64,000 bases of DNA from Rathayibacter sp. SW19 (GCF_030866825.1 NZ_CP133020.1:3410001-3474000); one strand, 5' to 3'; counted from the stretch's first letter, positions 52,187 to 62,007 are shown. The notes: generated by a model not told the origin, from the sequence alone. A program made the numbers and translations.

Positions 52187-53671
52187 TTACGGTGTTATCG
52201 CGGCCGCCGAGGCGTCCACTCTCGCCAGGTCCAGCAGCAGACCGTCCAAGACCGACTCCTCCTCGACCCGAAGCCCGTGACGGCCCATCGCCTCAGCCAG
52301 CCTCGGGTCCCACGGCGTATCTCCAGGGGTCCCGGTGAAGGGCGCGAGGCCGGACAGCGACACGCACGCATCCTCGTAATCGCCAGCAGTGAACCGCCAC
52401 GGCCGCCATGCGACACGAGAGGCGAGCACCCGCGCGATCGTCATACCGCCCGCGTCGAAATCACCGTGATAGCGCAGCTGCGACCCGTTTGCGGCAAGGT
52501 CAACGAGCAACCGCACCGCAGCGGCCCCTGGCTGACCTCCGACGCAGACCAGAGGCAGACAATCCGCACCGATCCGATCGGCAGCGGATGCGACGACAGC
52601 CGGATTCTCACACACAAAGACGACGGGCGGTGCGGTGCCGACGCCGTCCAGCGCGACCTGACGATAGGACAGGATGGCCGGCTGACCCGTCGCCGACAAC
52701 TCGGCTAGCGCACGAGCACTTGCGGACCCGGCACCCCCTGGCAGATTCAGCGTGAGCACGAACGACGACAACTCATCGACCACGACGCCGACCGAGAGCC
52801 AGGCCTGACGACGCCAGTGCGCGGCTGAGACCGCTGCCGAGGCTGTAGCGGTGCCGGCACCGGGGCCAGCACCCGAGCCCGCGCCGGCACCCGAGCCCAC
52901 GCCAGCACCCACGTCCGCCCCGGCACCTGCTCCAGCCCCGGAGCCCGAGCCCGCCGCGGCACCCGATCCCACGCCGACGCCTCCGATCGCTGCCGCCAGT
53001 CCCGCTGCCAGCGGGCCCAACGCCGTCTTCACATCCAACGCGTGGGCGTCGCCGAACAGCCGGGCGGCCAGCACGCCGAGCACCTCGCTTTGCGCCGGCA
53101 GCGCGTCTGCGAGCTGCGCCAACTGCGTGACCAGCCGATCGGCCTCCTCAGTCGACCCAGAAGCACGCTTGAGCAGGCCCGCCCGCACCGCCGCGGCCGC
53201 CCACCCGGCCGCAGCCGGATGCGCGTCGCCGATCGCACGCATCCGATCGTTCACGCGTTGCCACGCTTCGCGCTCGGCAAGACGCGCAGCAGCATCCGCC
53301 ACCGGGCCGGCGAGAGCGACGACGGCCGACGCGAGCCCGGCCGGCCAGGCCTCGCGACGCAGAGCCGCGTCGAGCAGTTCGAGGGACACCGTCGCCGAAT
53401 GCCCTGCACGAACCTGGCGATTCAGGATGCGCGCGAGCGCCCTGCGCTCATCGACCGAAGCGTGCTGCAGCGTGACCGTGCCACGCAGCTCGCCCGTCGA
53501 GGCCAGACGGCGTCGAACTCGCTCGAGCAGCCAGGCCGTGTCCGGCGTTCCCAAAAGTCGCCGCAGCCGTTCGATATCGCCGGGCTCGCTCACCACAGCG
53601 TGTTCGCCAGCGCCGCTCACCACTGCGCCCTCACCACAGCGCCCTTCACCACAGCGAATCTGCCGCGGCAT
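52187..53671 (-). CDS. jetD: Wadjet type III JetD (TIGR02679/DUF2399)
   Basis: A 494-residue protein, last gene of the Wadjet operon. The C-terminal part has the Toprim-like DUF2399 region: VFVCENPAVVASA, LRYHGDFDAGGMTIARVLASRVAWRPWRFTAGDYEDA. In Wadjet, JetD is the nuclease that cuts the DNA held by JetABC. A very long low-complexity Gly/Ala/Ser linker (about 60 residues, near residue 230) splits the N-terminal DUF3323-like part. Start at ATG 53671 overlaps the JetC end by 26 nt; downstream GTGs are alternative starts. Only the linker is odd; catalytic features are present. Confidence 0.85.
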   Translation of the reverse strand: MPRQIRCGEGRCGEGAVVSGAGEHAVVSEPGDIERLRRLLGTPDTAWLLERVRRRLASTGELRGTVTLQHASVDERRALARILNRQVRAGHSATVSLELLDAALRREAWPAGLASAVVALAGPVADAAARLAEREAWQRVNDRMRAIGDAHPAAAGWAAAAVRAGLLKRASGSTEEADRLVTQLAQLADALPAQSEVLGVLAARLFGDAHALDVKTALGPLAAGLAAAIGGVGVGSGAAAGSGSGAGAGAGADVGAGVGSGAGAGSGAGPGAGTATASAAVSAAHWRRQAWLSVGVVVDELSSFVLTLNLPGGAGSASARALAELSATGQPAILSYRQVALDGVGTAPPVVFVCENPAVVASAADRIGADCLPLVCVGGQPGAAAVRLLVDLAANGSQLRYHGDFDAGGMTIARVLASRVAWRPWRFTAGDYEDACVSLSGLAPFTGTPGDTPWDPRLAEAMGRHGLRVEEESVLDGLLLDLARVDASAAAITP

Positions 53672-56600
53672 CAGCCTCCTGCTCCGCCGCAAGTGTCTTG
53701 CGGGCGCCGTCCCAGCGCCACTGCTGCACATACACGGCGGGTGTGTCGTCGAAACGGGTCAACTGTGCGATCGCCAGCCCGGGAACCTCCGGATAGCAAC
53801 CCCACTCACGCTCACTGGTCATCACCACGTCCAGATCGAACTCGGCCAGCAACCCGAGGCAGTTCGCCCGAGACGCATCGTCGACGCCGGCGAACGCTTC
53901 GTCGAGCATCACTGGGCGAGGCGCATGGGAATTGCCGGCCGTGTCGTAGTGCGACGATGCCGCCGCGAACAATGGGATGCTCGCCGCCAGCACCCGCTCA
54001 CCGCCGGAGGCCGGGCCGGTCGCCGGCTTCCACGAACCGCCCTGGTGCCGTTCGACCGTGAAACGGTGCCACCTGCGGTAGTCCAGCGCCTCGCCGAGAT
54101 GGTCGTACCAGTTGCCGGACTCGTCGGCATTGCGCACCTCGGCAATGCGCGCCTGCAGGAACTCTCCGAGCCCGGCCCGGTCCTCCTCGTTCCACACATC
54201 GGCGGTCGTCGAAAGCACCCGCCGCGCATCCGCCAGCCCTGCAGGGCCGTCCGGTTGCGGCTTCCACAGCACCCGCAGCATCATGCCGGTGCTTGTGCGA
54301 CGTGTGCGCAGTTCGTCGTTCAAGCGGTCGATCTGTTTGTCCGCCTCGCCGATCAACTCGGACAGCTGCGCACCGACCTCGGTCACCAGGTGGTTTTGGA
54401 TGATCTCCCGCTCGCGCGCGTTCAGCAGCCGTTCGTGCTGTTCGATCTGGTCGCCGAGCGTGTCGGCCAGGTCGACCAGCGGTGTGTCACGGCCGGAGAA
54501 CGCGGCGACCACCTGCACTCCATCCTCGTGCGGCAGGTACGTGGCGTCGAGACCGTGCCGGCCGAGTGAGCGCTGAAGTTCGGTGAACTCGGTGTGCACC
54601 TGCGAGAGCAGTCTGTCGTAGCGTGCGTCTGAGGCATCCACGCCGTCCAGGGCCGCGTCGATGGCGCGAGCGAACTGCACGCCGCGAGTGATGGTCCACT
54701 CCTCATCGGTGGCCGGCGCATCCAACGCGGGTGCAGCGGCGTGGGCGATGCCGAGCGCCGTGGTTCGGCGCAGAGCATCGACGGCAGCCGCCCGCGCGGC
54801 TGCCACCCTCTCCTGCTCGGACTGCATCGCCACCAACCGTTCGACGAGAACGGCATGCTCGATATCTGCCGTCTGCCTGGCCGCCTCGACTTCCTTCAGC
54901 CTCCTCTTCAAGGCCTTCAGGGCGGTCTCCACCTTGTGCACCTCGGCGCGGTACTCCTGCACGGCCGCACCGAACTGTGCGCGAAGTGAGTCGGCGTAAG
55001 CCTTCTGGCTCTGCGCGTCAGCGCTGGCGACAACCTGATCCTCGGCGGCGGATGCGCTGGCACGCGTGGCGCCGTTCAATCGCGCCTCGGCGTCGCGCGC
55101 GTTTCGCGCCGCGTCGTTCAGCAACTCGGCAGCGTGCCAGAAGTCGGCGGCGCGTTCCGCGTATGCGCCCAGTGCGTCACTGAGTCGGCGCAGCGCGTTC
55201 GCGTCGGCCGGCAGGCCAAGCAGCCGGGCATCCTCAGCGAGTTCGGCCGCGCACTCGGCGCTGTCTGCGGCACGCTGCTCACGAACGCCCACGGCATCGG
55301 CGAGTTGCGCAGTCGCACGGCGCTCGGCTTCTTCAGCGATCGCGGCGGCGCGGTCTGCAGCTTCCAGGGCGCCCGGCCGCGGAACGCAACGCTGCTCCGC
55401 CTCAACGACACTCAACCTGCTGTGAAGCGCGACCAGCTCCTCACGCAGCCGCGTCTGCTGTGCCTCGAGCTGCGCACGCTCATCGCGCGCGACCTCGAGT
55501 CGTCGTTGGCGTGCCGCGGCTCGTGCAGTTTCGCCGATATAGCGTGCGGCATCCGTCGTCCATGCGCCGTACGCTGGCCCGATCCGAAATCGCCCGCTCG
55601 CCGATACCCACACCGGCCCCGGGTCGTCGTCTCCGGCCGCCACCGCGACTGACGCGAGAATTCCCCCGACGACGGATGCGTCGACATCCGCGCCCTCCGG
55701 CAACTCGACCCGCAGCACCTGCGCCAACGATGTTCCGGTGACCCGGGCGTCGCCGCGCAGCAGGACCTCACCCGATTGCGGATGCCGCAGCGCAGCATCC
55801 GCAGACACGACCGCCGTGAGAAGACCGCTGGCTTCGAGTGCGGCCTCGAGGCCGACCCGGTCTGCATCGCCGACCGTGTCGTGGAAGCCGACGGCACGCC
55901 AGAGCGGAAGACCGTCGTCTGCGGTGCGGGTGTGCGCCGCGGGCGGCATGACACTGACGCCGCTCTCCAGTGAGGTGATCTCCTCCTCGAGCACGGCACG
56001 CTGCACGTCGCACGCGGCGTCATCGTTCTTCACCGCGGCAAGGGAGGTGTGCAGCTCGACCTGCACCTGCGCTGCGCACCGCTGCAGGGCCACGGTCACG
56101 GGGTTTTCCGTTTCGCGCAGGCGCACCCACTCGGTGAAGTCGGCGAAGTCTTGGTCGGGCACCGTCAGCTCGCGCAATGCTGCAACGATCCCCTCGACAT
56201 CGGAGATGTACCGGTCGATCGCGGCCTCAACCGACGCATCGGCTTCCGAGCGAGCGGCGCTGCATTCGGCGAGTCGGCTGGCTGCCGCGTCCTCCTGGCC
56301 CAGCGCTGTTGCCAGTCGCGCATCGGCTTCGTCGACGCTGCGCACCAGGTCGCTGACCCGCCCCAGGCTGTCGCGACGGCGCGCAATCCGATCCGTCGTG
56401 GCCGCGCGGTCGGCGGCAAGAGCAGCGGAAGTGTCGCCGCTCGGCCCCGGCTCCGCCGCCGCATCGGCGTGCTGCTGTTCGAGCGCGGCACTGCCCGCTG
56501 CCAGTTCAGCCGCCGCGAGTGACGAATGCGTGGACTCGGTGCGGCGCGCGACAGTCTCGCGGTGTCCCGCGGCATCCCGTTCTGCGCTGTCGAGTGCGGC

Positions 56601-57812
56601 CTTCGCCGCGTTTGCGCGCTGCTCAGCGCTGGTTCGTGCCTCTTCGGCGCGGCGTGCGGCGTCGTCGGCCAGCGCGAGCTGCCGCTCACTCTGCGCATGC
56701 TCGCTGTCTCGCAATGCGGTCTGCTGCGCCTCACGGTCGCGATGCTCGGACTCGAGTGCCGCCAGCTCCTGTTGTGCCGCGTTGCATGCGGCCAGTTGCG
56801 CGTCCACGAGGCCGTTCACCTCGATGATCGCCCGGCCGCTTCGATCATGTTCGGCCTGCTGTGCACGCGGGCCTGCGGCCTGCCGCTTGAGCAGTGTCTG
56901 CGCGTAGGCGCGGTAGTGCCCAAGGAATGTGTTGACCGCGCGCCGTGCCTCGACCAGGCGCGACAGCTCTTCTCGGTCCTCGTCGAGGGAGCGAAGTCCG
57001 TCGGCCACTGACGTGATCACATCATCGCCGACCGGCGTCAATGCACGCGTGAGCGCCTCGGAGAGCGCGGTCTCGCTGGGCCGTTTGGACAGCTGTGGCG
57101 CGCGGATCTGCAGCAGAAGCTCGATGAGTTCCGCATAGCGCCGCTCGCCGAGGCCGAAGAGCTTCTCGTCGAGTGCACGACGATACTCGCCCTTCGTGTC
57201 GTAGATCCGCCCGCGTTCACCGAGCGCCTCGGCCAACCGGTCACGGGCGAGCACAACTTGGCCGGTGCCGATGAGCGAGAGGTCCTCGCCGATGCGCCGG
57301 TTCGTGATGAAGAACCAGTGCCGGGTGATGCCGCGTGCCTTGGCCGCTTTCAGCCCGGCACCGATCGTGATGAAGTGCCTCGTTCCGTCCGGGTCGATGC
57401 GCCCGAATTCCAACCAGCTGTAGCCGATGCGTTCACTGTTCGGATGCTCACCGCCGAGCAGCAGATTCCACTCCATCTTCTTCTGCCGGTCGCCGTCGGG
57501 TTCGACCCGCTGCGGCGAAAGATCGCCGTCGAGGAGGAACGGAAGCGTCAGCGCAAGCACTTTCGACTTGCCCGCCCCGTTGTTGCCGCGCAGCAGCAGC
57601 CGACCGTCGACGAACGGGAACACCTCATTCTCGTAATAAAACAGGTCGACAAGTCCGAGCCGAAGCGGTTGCCAGCGCTCAGTCTTCGGCTCAGGCAATT
57701 CGGCGCCGGTGCTCAAGGCGGCGGTTCTCAAGGCGGCGGTGCTGAAGGCGGCTGTGCTGAAGTCGCCGGTGGCATCCGCTTCGATACCCACAGGTGCGTT
57801 CAACGCGGTCAT
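53646..57812 (-). CDS. jetC: Wadjet type III JetC (SMC-like ATPase, TIGR02680)
   Basis: A 1388-residue SMC/SbcC-like ATPase. LLLRGNNGAGKSKVLALTLPFLLDG is Walker A near residue 60-80; the long middle is coiled coil rich in Ala, Arg and Glu; ASGGERVLAASIPLFAAASSHY (signature) and VMLDEAFAGVDDASRANCLGLLAEFDLDVVMTSEREW (Walker B and D-loop) lie near the C-terminus. JetC with JetA and JetB forms an SMC-type complex that detects small circular DNA. ATG at 57812 overlaps the JetB stop (ATGA). The N-terminus has a 15-bp repeat (STAAF/RTAAL). Confidence 0.95.
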   Translation of the reverse strand: MTALNAPVGIEADATGDFSTAAFSTAALRTAALSTGAELPEPKTERWQPLRLGLVDLFYYENEVFPFVDGRLLLRGNNGAGKSKVLALTLPFLLDGDLSPQRVEPDGDRQKKMEWNLLLGGEHPNSERIGYSWLEFGRIDPDGTRHFITIGAGLKAAKARGITRHWFFITNRRIGEDLSLIGTGQVVLARDRLAEALGERGRIYDTKGEYRRALDEKLFGLGERRYAELIELLLQIRAPQLSKRPSETALSEALTRALTPVGDDVITSVADGLRSLDEDREELSRLVEARRAVNTFLGHYRAYAQTLLKRQAAGPRAQQAEHDRSGRAIIEVNGLVDAQLAACNAAQQELAALESEHRDREAQQTALRDSEHAQSERQLALADDAARRAEEARTSAEQRANAAKAALDSAERDAAGHRETVARRTESTHSSLAAAELAAGSAALEQQHADAAAEPGPSGDTSAALAADRAATTDRIARRRDSLGRVSDLVRSVDEADARLATALGQEDAAASRLAECSAARSEADASVEAAIDRYISDVEGIVAALRELTVPDQDFADFTEWVRLRETENPVTVALQRCAAQVQVELHTSLAAVKNDDAACDVQRAVLEEEITSLESGVSVMPPAAHTRTADDGLPLWRAVGFHDTVGDADRVGLEAALEASGLLTAVVSADAALRHPQSGEVLLRGDARVTGTSLAQVLRVELPEGADVDASVVGGILASVAVAAGDDDPGPVWVSASGRFRIGPAYGAWTTDAARYIGETARAAARQRRLEVARDERAQLEAQQTRLREELVALHSRLSVVEAEQRCVPRPGALEAADRAAAIAEEAERRATAQLADAVGVREQRAADSAECAAELAEDARLLGLPADANALRRLSDALGAYAERAADFWHAAELLNDAARNARDAEARLNGATRASASAAEDQVVASADAQSQKAYADSLRAQFGAAVQEYRAEVHKVETALKALKRRLKEVEAARQTADIEHAVLVERLVAMQSEQERVAAARAAAVDALRRTTALGIAHAAAPALDAPATDEEWTITRGVQFARAIDAALDGVDASDARYDRLLSQVHTEFTELQRSLGRHGLDATYLPHEDGVQVVAAFSGRDTPLVDLADTLGDQIEQHERLLNAREREIIQNHLVTEVGAQLSELIGEADKQIDRLNDELRTRRTSTGMMLRVLWKPQPDGPAGLADARRVLSTTADVWNEEDRAGLGEFLQARIAEVRNADESGNWYDHLGEALDYRRWHRFTVERHQGGSWKPATGPASGGERVLAASIPLFAAASSHYDTAGNSHAPRPVMLDEAFAGVDDASRANCLGLLAEFDLDVVMTSEREWGCYPEVPGLAIAQLTRFDDTPAVYVQQWRWDGARKTLAAEQEADAAADSLW
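57709..57771 (-). repeat. 15-bp in-frame repeat near the JetC N-terminus
   Basis: Plus-strand units CTCAAGGCGGCGGTT, CTCAAGGCGGCGGTG, CTGAAGGCGGCTGTG and CTGAAGTCGCCGGTG encode repeats of the pattern STAAF/RTAAL just before the ATPase domain. Confidence 0.85.
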
Positions 57813-58978
57813 GAGTGATTCCCTCCGATGATCGTCGGCTCGGCGACGGTGAAGCGCGCGAGCGCAGGTCGGATGTGCACAAAGTCTCCGACACGATCGA
57901 TCAGGCGCATCGCGGCGAGCCGGCTCAGGGCCGTCTCGGCCAGCGCGCCTTCCGAGCCCGGTTCTCGTGCGGACGTGCGCCAAAATCCCGTGTATTGCGG
58001 CCGGATCTGACGGATGTGCGCCCGCAGATCCTCGACGGGAACGATCTGCGTCGATGCGCGTGCGAGAAACTCGGCAAGCAGGAGGGCGATGTGCCCGTCC
58101 GTGCCCTTCTCGGGCATGCGAAGATCCGTCAGGTCGTCTTCCAGATCGATCATGGCGATGCCCTCGCTCCTGATCTCGGCGACCAGCCCGGTGAGTTCGG
58201 TGATTCGCCGCGTGATCAGCGCACGCTGGCCGCGCAGATACGCTGCCTCATCCTCGTCGAGTTCGTCGAAGTAGAGCACCGGCTCATCGAGCAGGCGCCT
58301 GGTCAATCGGTGTCGAAGCTGCAGGTTGTGCAATTCCTCGGTCGGCGGCGTGCCGCGATCTCGCATGGCGATCATGCGTTCGTCAAGTTCGGTCGCTGCG
58401 ACGGTCGAGGGCCCGCGTCGCGTCACGAGCAGTGAGGCCAGGACGCGGCGCGAGACGTCGTACAGTACGTCGCCGGTGTTCGACACGAACTCCTGCTCGT
58501 CGCCCGACACTCGGGTGAGCACACCCCACTTGAGCAGCACCTGCACCGCCGCGACGAGATCGCTGCGCTCGTCGTAACTGGTGAGCGTGAAGACGAACCC
58601 GGCCTGCGACAGCTGCGGCGTCGCGGCCACGACGATCACCTGCTCGGCCATCCGGCCAAGCGCGATCTGCGCGTCGCTGCGTTCCAGCACGGCCAGGCAC
58701 AGCGCGAGCAGAACATAGCGTCGTCGCGAGAACGGCACGTCCTTGGCCGCACCGATCGGGTGCGTCGCGTTGTCCAGCGTGGCCGGTTCGCGGAACAGGC
58801 GCACGACTTCGCTGTCGATGTGCAGCATCCAGCCGGTGTTGGTGTCGAACCAGTTGCGCAGCTCGGTTGCGTGTTTCTTGACGAGCCGGTAGCGCTCTTC
58901 ATCGACTGCACGCACCAGCGGATGCTTCAGCAGGATGCGCGCGGCTCGCTGCTGATCGTCGATCCCGCTCGCGCTCAT
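57809..58978 (-). CDS. jetB: Wadjet type III JetB (TIGR02678/DUF2398)
   Basis: A 389-residue protein with the DUF2398 pattern: RAARILLKHPLVRAVDEERYRLVKKHATELRNWFDTNTGW and LFREPA near the N-terminus, then DVPFSRRRYVLLALCLAVLERSDAQIALG. It is a kleisin-associated subunit bridging JetA and JetC. Overlaps the JetA stop and the JetC start by 4 nt each, so the operon is tightly coupled. Complete length, no anomaly. Confidence 0.9.
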   Translation of the reverse strand: MSASGIDDQQRAARILLKHPLVRAVDEERYRLVKKHATELRNWFDTNTGWMLHIDSEVVRLFREPATLDNATHPIGAAKDVPFSRRRYVLLALCLAVLERSDAQIALGRMAEQVIVVAATPQLSQAGFVFTLTSYDERSDLVAAVQVLLKWGVLTRVSGDEQEFVSNTGDVLYDVSRRVLASLLVTRRGPSTVAATELDERMIAMRDRGTPPTEELHNLQLRHRLTRRLLDEPVLYFDELDEDEAAYLRGQRALITRRITELTGLVAEIRSEGIAMIDLEDDLTDLRMPEKGTDGHIALLLAEFLARASTQIVPVEDLRAHIRQIRPQYTGFWRTSAREPGSEGALAETALSRLAAMRLIDRVGDFVHIRPALARFTVAEPTIIGGNHS

Positions 58979-60657
58979 GACGCCTCCGCCAGGGTACGGT
59001 CGTCAGCGTCCGCATCGCCGGCTTCAACAGTGCCGGCTTCAACAGCGCCGACTTCAACACTGCCGACTTCAACACTGCCGACTTCAAGATCGCCAGCTTC
59101 AAGGTCGACGATGCGCACCAGATGGTTCGGCCCCCAGAGCGTGCCGCGCTCGGTCTCGAGCGCGACTGATTCTCCGGCGATCGGCGTGAGGTCAATGCTC
59201 ATTGTGCCGTCACTCGACGCGGTGTGTACCGCGCTGCCGTGCTCCCCCGTAGCGACGAGCGCGTCGCCGAGCAGTGTGAGGAACAGACCGAAAGCCACGG
59301 AATCCAGCCCAGCAAGGTCGCGCAACTCGACCTCGCCGTTGGTCGCGAGCCGGCGTCGGGCGGCGGCGATCTGCTCAGATTGTTGTCGCACTTTCAAGGC
59401 CAGTGCGGCCCGGGCCGCTGACCGGTCGATGATCTTGTTCGCCCTGCCTTTACGCTCGTAACTGCCGGTGCGGCGCAGCTGCGGCGACAGCTCGATCGGC
59501 GGAACCTCCGACCACGGTCGCCCAGCCAGCGTCGGATCATCGCTCCACCGCTGCCAGGTTTCCGGCGGAGCCGTCAGATGGCGTGCGGGATACAGGCCGA
59601 ACGCAGCGCGCGCAAGCCGATGCCGATCGTCGTCGGTGTCTGCCTCATGGAACCATTCGGCAAGTGCCAGATAGTCTGCCGACCGGTCTGATCGACCCGA
59701 GCGCCGCGCGTTGACGGCACGCACGGCATCCAACAGCGTCGGGATTGCGCCAAGCGCAGTCTGCCGAAGCAGCCTCGCCTGGCTGTCTCGGCTGCCGACG
59801 CCGCGTTCATCGCTGCTGAGGAACCACGAACGCAACCCGGCCCATCGGTTGGTCCACGACACGTACGCTCGCGCCAACTCGGCGCGCGCATCCGCATCGT
59901 CGGGATCGGGCGCGGCCTCCGCAGCGTCGCGTTCTGCGAGAGCCTGCAGTGCACGATCGACCTTTTCGGCATCGAGCCCCTCGAGAAGCGCGGCGATCTG
60001 AGGGCCCCGCACCGCCAGATCGCGGATGAATCGCTCCAGATACTCGATTAATCTCGACTTGTAGGCGATGAAAACCTCTTCATCGGTCTCGGTGAGATCG
60101 ATGGTGCGTTGAAGCGACGACATGAACGCGCTGGCATTGTCGGCCAGGTCACCGAAGCGGCGCGTCAGCGACTCGACGTTGCGGTAGAGGATGCTGATGT
60201 CGAGTTCGTCCGCGTCGACGAGCGCAATGAATTCACGCAAAGTGACGGCGATGTCCTCGAGCGCGACAGCCTGCAGGGACCCGCGGCGGCCCAACGACTC
60301 GTCGTAGACACGCAAGGCCTTTTCAACGGCCTCGCCCTCCTGACTGAGTTGAAACAGGTGTCGCTTGCGGTAGAAATCCTCCACCTGCACGACACGACCG
60401 GTGTCTGGCGACGCGGAAAGGTTCCCCCACACGACAAGTTGGTCGAGCGCATCCGTGACCGAATCGACCGTCGTCGGCGCATCGCCCGAAGCGGATGCGT
60501 CGCGCACGTTCTCGAAGACATCCGCCGGTCGCAAATGAACCTGGAATCGCTCCTTAGCGTCGACGAATGCGCCGAGAATAAGCCGATACAGGTCGCGGTT
60601 GTCCGTATTGAGGTGCCGGAACACCCCAAACGAGGCCGCCGTACTATCTTGACTCAC
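58975..60657 (-). CDS. jetA: Wadjet type III JetA (TIGR02677/DUF2397)
   Basis: A 560-residue protein with the DUF2397 opening FGVFRHLNTDNRDLYRLILGAFVDAKERFQVHLRPADVFENV and VEDFYRKRHLFQLSQEGEAVEKALRVYDESLGRRG. It acts as the kleisin of the Wadjet SMC-like complex. The first gene of the operon, read on the minus strand. The C-terminal end has a 15-bp in-frame repeat (VEVGS, about six units). No promoter is obvious in the 54-bp gap to the next gene. Confidence 0.9.
   Translation of the reverse strand: MSQDSTAASFGVFRHLNTDNRDLYRLILGAFVDAKERFQVHLRPADVFENVRDASASGDAPTTVDSVTDALDQLVVWGNLSASPDTGRVVQVEDFYRKRHLFQLSQEGEAVEKALRVYDESLGRRGSLQAVALEDIAVTLREFIALVDADELDISILYRNVESLTRRFGDLADNASAFMSSLQRTIDLTETDEEVFIAYKSRLIEYLERFIRDLAVRGPQIAALLEGLDAEKVDRALQALAERDAAEAAPDPDDADARAELARAYVSWTNRWAGLRSWFLSSDERGVGSRDSQARLLRQTALGAIPTLLDAVRAVNARRSGRSDRSADYLALAEWFHEADTDDDRHRLARAAFGLYPARHLTAPPETWQRWSDDPTLAGRPWSEVPPIELSPQLRRTGSYERKGRANKIIDRSAARAALALKVRQQSEQIAAARRRLATNGEVELRDLAGLDSVAFGLFLTLLGDALVATGEHGSAVHTASSDGTMSIDLTPIAGESVALETERGTLWGPNHLVRIVDLEAGDLEVGSVEVGSVEVGAVEAGTVEAGDADADDRTLAEAS
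59025..59105 (-). repeat. 15-bp in-frame repeat at the JetA C-terminus
   Basis: Plus-strand units such as CTTCAACACTGCCGA, with variants, repeat about six times in a row and encode V-E-V-G-S/A-type pentapeptides just before the JetA stop. Confidence 0.85.
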
Positions 60658-60711
60658 GCGGCTTGTCTAACAGATAGCGGCGACATCCGCACATCCGAAG
60701 GCGCGCCGGGG

Positions 60712-61041
60712 TCAGTCCGAACTGCCGAAAACACGTTTGGTGAGAGCTTGCACGTCGCGATCCAGGTAGTCGAATCGCTTGTCGACCGCCTCGAAGCGGC
60801 GATCGACTGTCTCGAACCGCGCGATCATTTCGCCTCGCAGACCGACCAATTCACCACGCAGGCCGCCGATCTGCCCACCTAACTCACCTCGCAAACCGTC
60901 GATCTGCCCACCTAGCTCACCGCGCAAACCATTGATCTCGCTGCGAATGACCCGCACGAACAAAGTTGATACGAGCGTCATCATGCCGAAGACGGCGGCC
61001 GCGAAGACGCCAATCAGCGTCCACACCTGCGGTTCGGTCAT
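60712..61041 (-). CDS. Small membrane-anchored coiled-coil protein
   Basis: A 109-residue protein (ATG at 61041). Residues about 5-30 form a transmembrane helix (VWTLIGVFAAAVFGMMTLVSTLFV), and residues 35-100 a coiled coil built on the 11-residue unit GLRGELGGQID (33-bp repeat), ending in RFETVDRRFEAVDKRFDYLDRDV. Similar small proteins are common in actinobacteria near mobile genes, function unknown. It is convergent with nothing and probably monocistronic. Confidence 0.65.
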   Translation of the reverse strand: MTEPQVWTLIGVFAAAVFGMMTLVSTLFVRVIRSEINGLRGELGGQIDGLRGELGGQIGGLRGELVGLRGEMIARFETVDRRFEAVDKRFDYLDRDVQALTKRVFGSSD

Positions 61042-61207
61042 CTGCAGCACCCTTCCATTCTCGTCTATGGCCTGCTTTCACGGTAGCGCGGTGCGGGTGC
61101 TGCTACGCGGGGTGAAGCCAAGACTGTGTACTCTCCAACTAATGGAGGGCGGTTGAGGACGAGCCGGTGATGCTCGGTGCTGCATCCACGCCGGTTGGCC
61201 GGCGCGA

Positions 61208-61978
61208 TCAGCGGACGGGCCCCGTGAGTACGATCGGCCCGCTCTCCGTGATTGCGATGGTGTGTTCCGAGTGCGCGGTGCGGCTTCCATCCGCACTACG
61301 CAGCGTCCAACCATCGGGGTCCACCCGCAGTTTGTCAGTGCCGCGCATGAACCACGGTTCGATCGCGATGACAAGCCCCGGCTTCAGCGGATAACCACGG
61401 CCGGATCGGCCATCGTTGGCCACGTGCGGGTCGCCGTGCATCGTACGGCCGACGCCGTGGCCACCGAACTCCAGGTTGACGCTGAGGCCGGCCTCGTGCG
61501 CGACACTGCCGATCGCGTGCGAGATGTCACCGATCTTGTTGCCCACGACCGCGATCTCGATTCCAGCGGCGAGCGCACGCTGGGTCAGTGCAATCAGTTC
61601 GAGGTCCTCGGAGCGGGCCTTCCCGACCACGATGCTGATCGCCGAGTCGGCGACCCAGCCGTTGACACTCGCCGCGAAATCGAGGCTGAGCAGATCGCCG
61701 TCGCGCAGACGATAAGGGCCAGGCTTGCCGTGCAGAACGGCGTCATTCACTGAGGTACACAGCACGTACCCGAACGGTCCGGAGCCGAACGACGGCGCAT
61801 AGTCCAGATAGCAGGATTCTGCACCACGCTGTCGAATGAGGTCGTGCGTGAACGCATCCAGCTCGAGCAGGCTCACGCCAACTTGCGCGCGATGCTTCAG
61901 CGCCTGCAGCGTATCGGCAACGAATTCACCGGCAGCCCGCATCTGGTCGATCTCACCTGCCGTGCGCAGCTCGATCAT
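61208..61978 (-). CDS. map: Type I methionine aminopeptidase
   Basis: A 256-residue cytosolic metalloenzyme that removes the initiator Met. LSLDFAASVNGWVADSAISIVVG has the first metal Asp, FGGHGVGRTMHGDPHV the next His region, and VIAIEPWFMRG the Glu; TEHTIAITESGP ends with the last metal Glu region. GGAAAGGCGAG precedes ATG 61978; the longer frame to 62086 crosses a 15-bp repeat and is not conserved. Complete and probably a housekeeping or accessory copy. Confidence 0.9.
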   Translation of the reverse strand: MIELRTAGEIDQMRAAGEFVADTLQALKHRAQVGVSLLELDAFTHDLIRQRGAESCYLDYAPSFGSGPFGYVLCTSVNDAVLHGKPGPYRLRDGDLLSLDFAASVNGWVADSAISIVVGKARSEDLELIALTQRALAAGIEIAVVGNKIGDISHAIGSVAHEAGLSVNLEFGGHGVGRTMHGDPHVANDGRSGRGYPLKPGLVIAIEPWFMRGTDKLRVDPDGWTLRSADGSRTAHSEHTIAITESGPIVLTGPVR

Positions 61979-62007
61979 CTCGCCTTTCCTGTGCCGTAGC
62001 ACCCTAC

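Noticed and set aside
52851..54569. 572-residue plus-strand open frame
   Set aside because: It lies opposite jetC and jetD and is Pro/Ala/Ser-rich without any domain pattern.
55738..56907. 389-residue plus-strand Ser/Ala-rich frame
   Set aside because: Mirror of the jetC coiled-coil region; no start site or motif.
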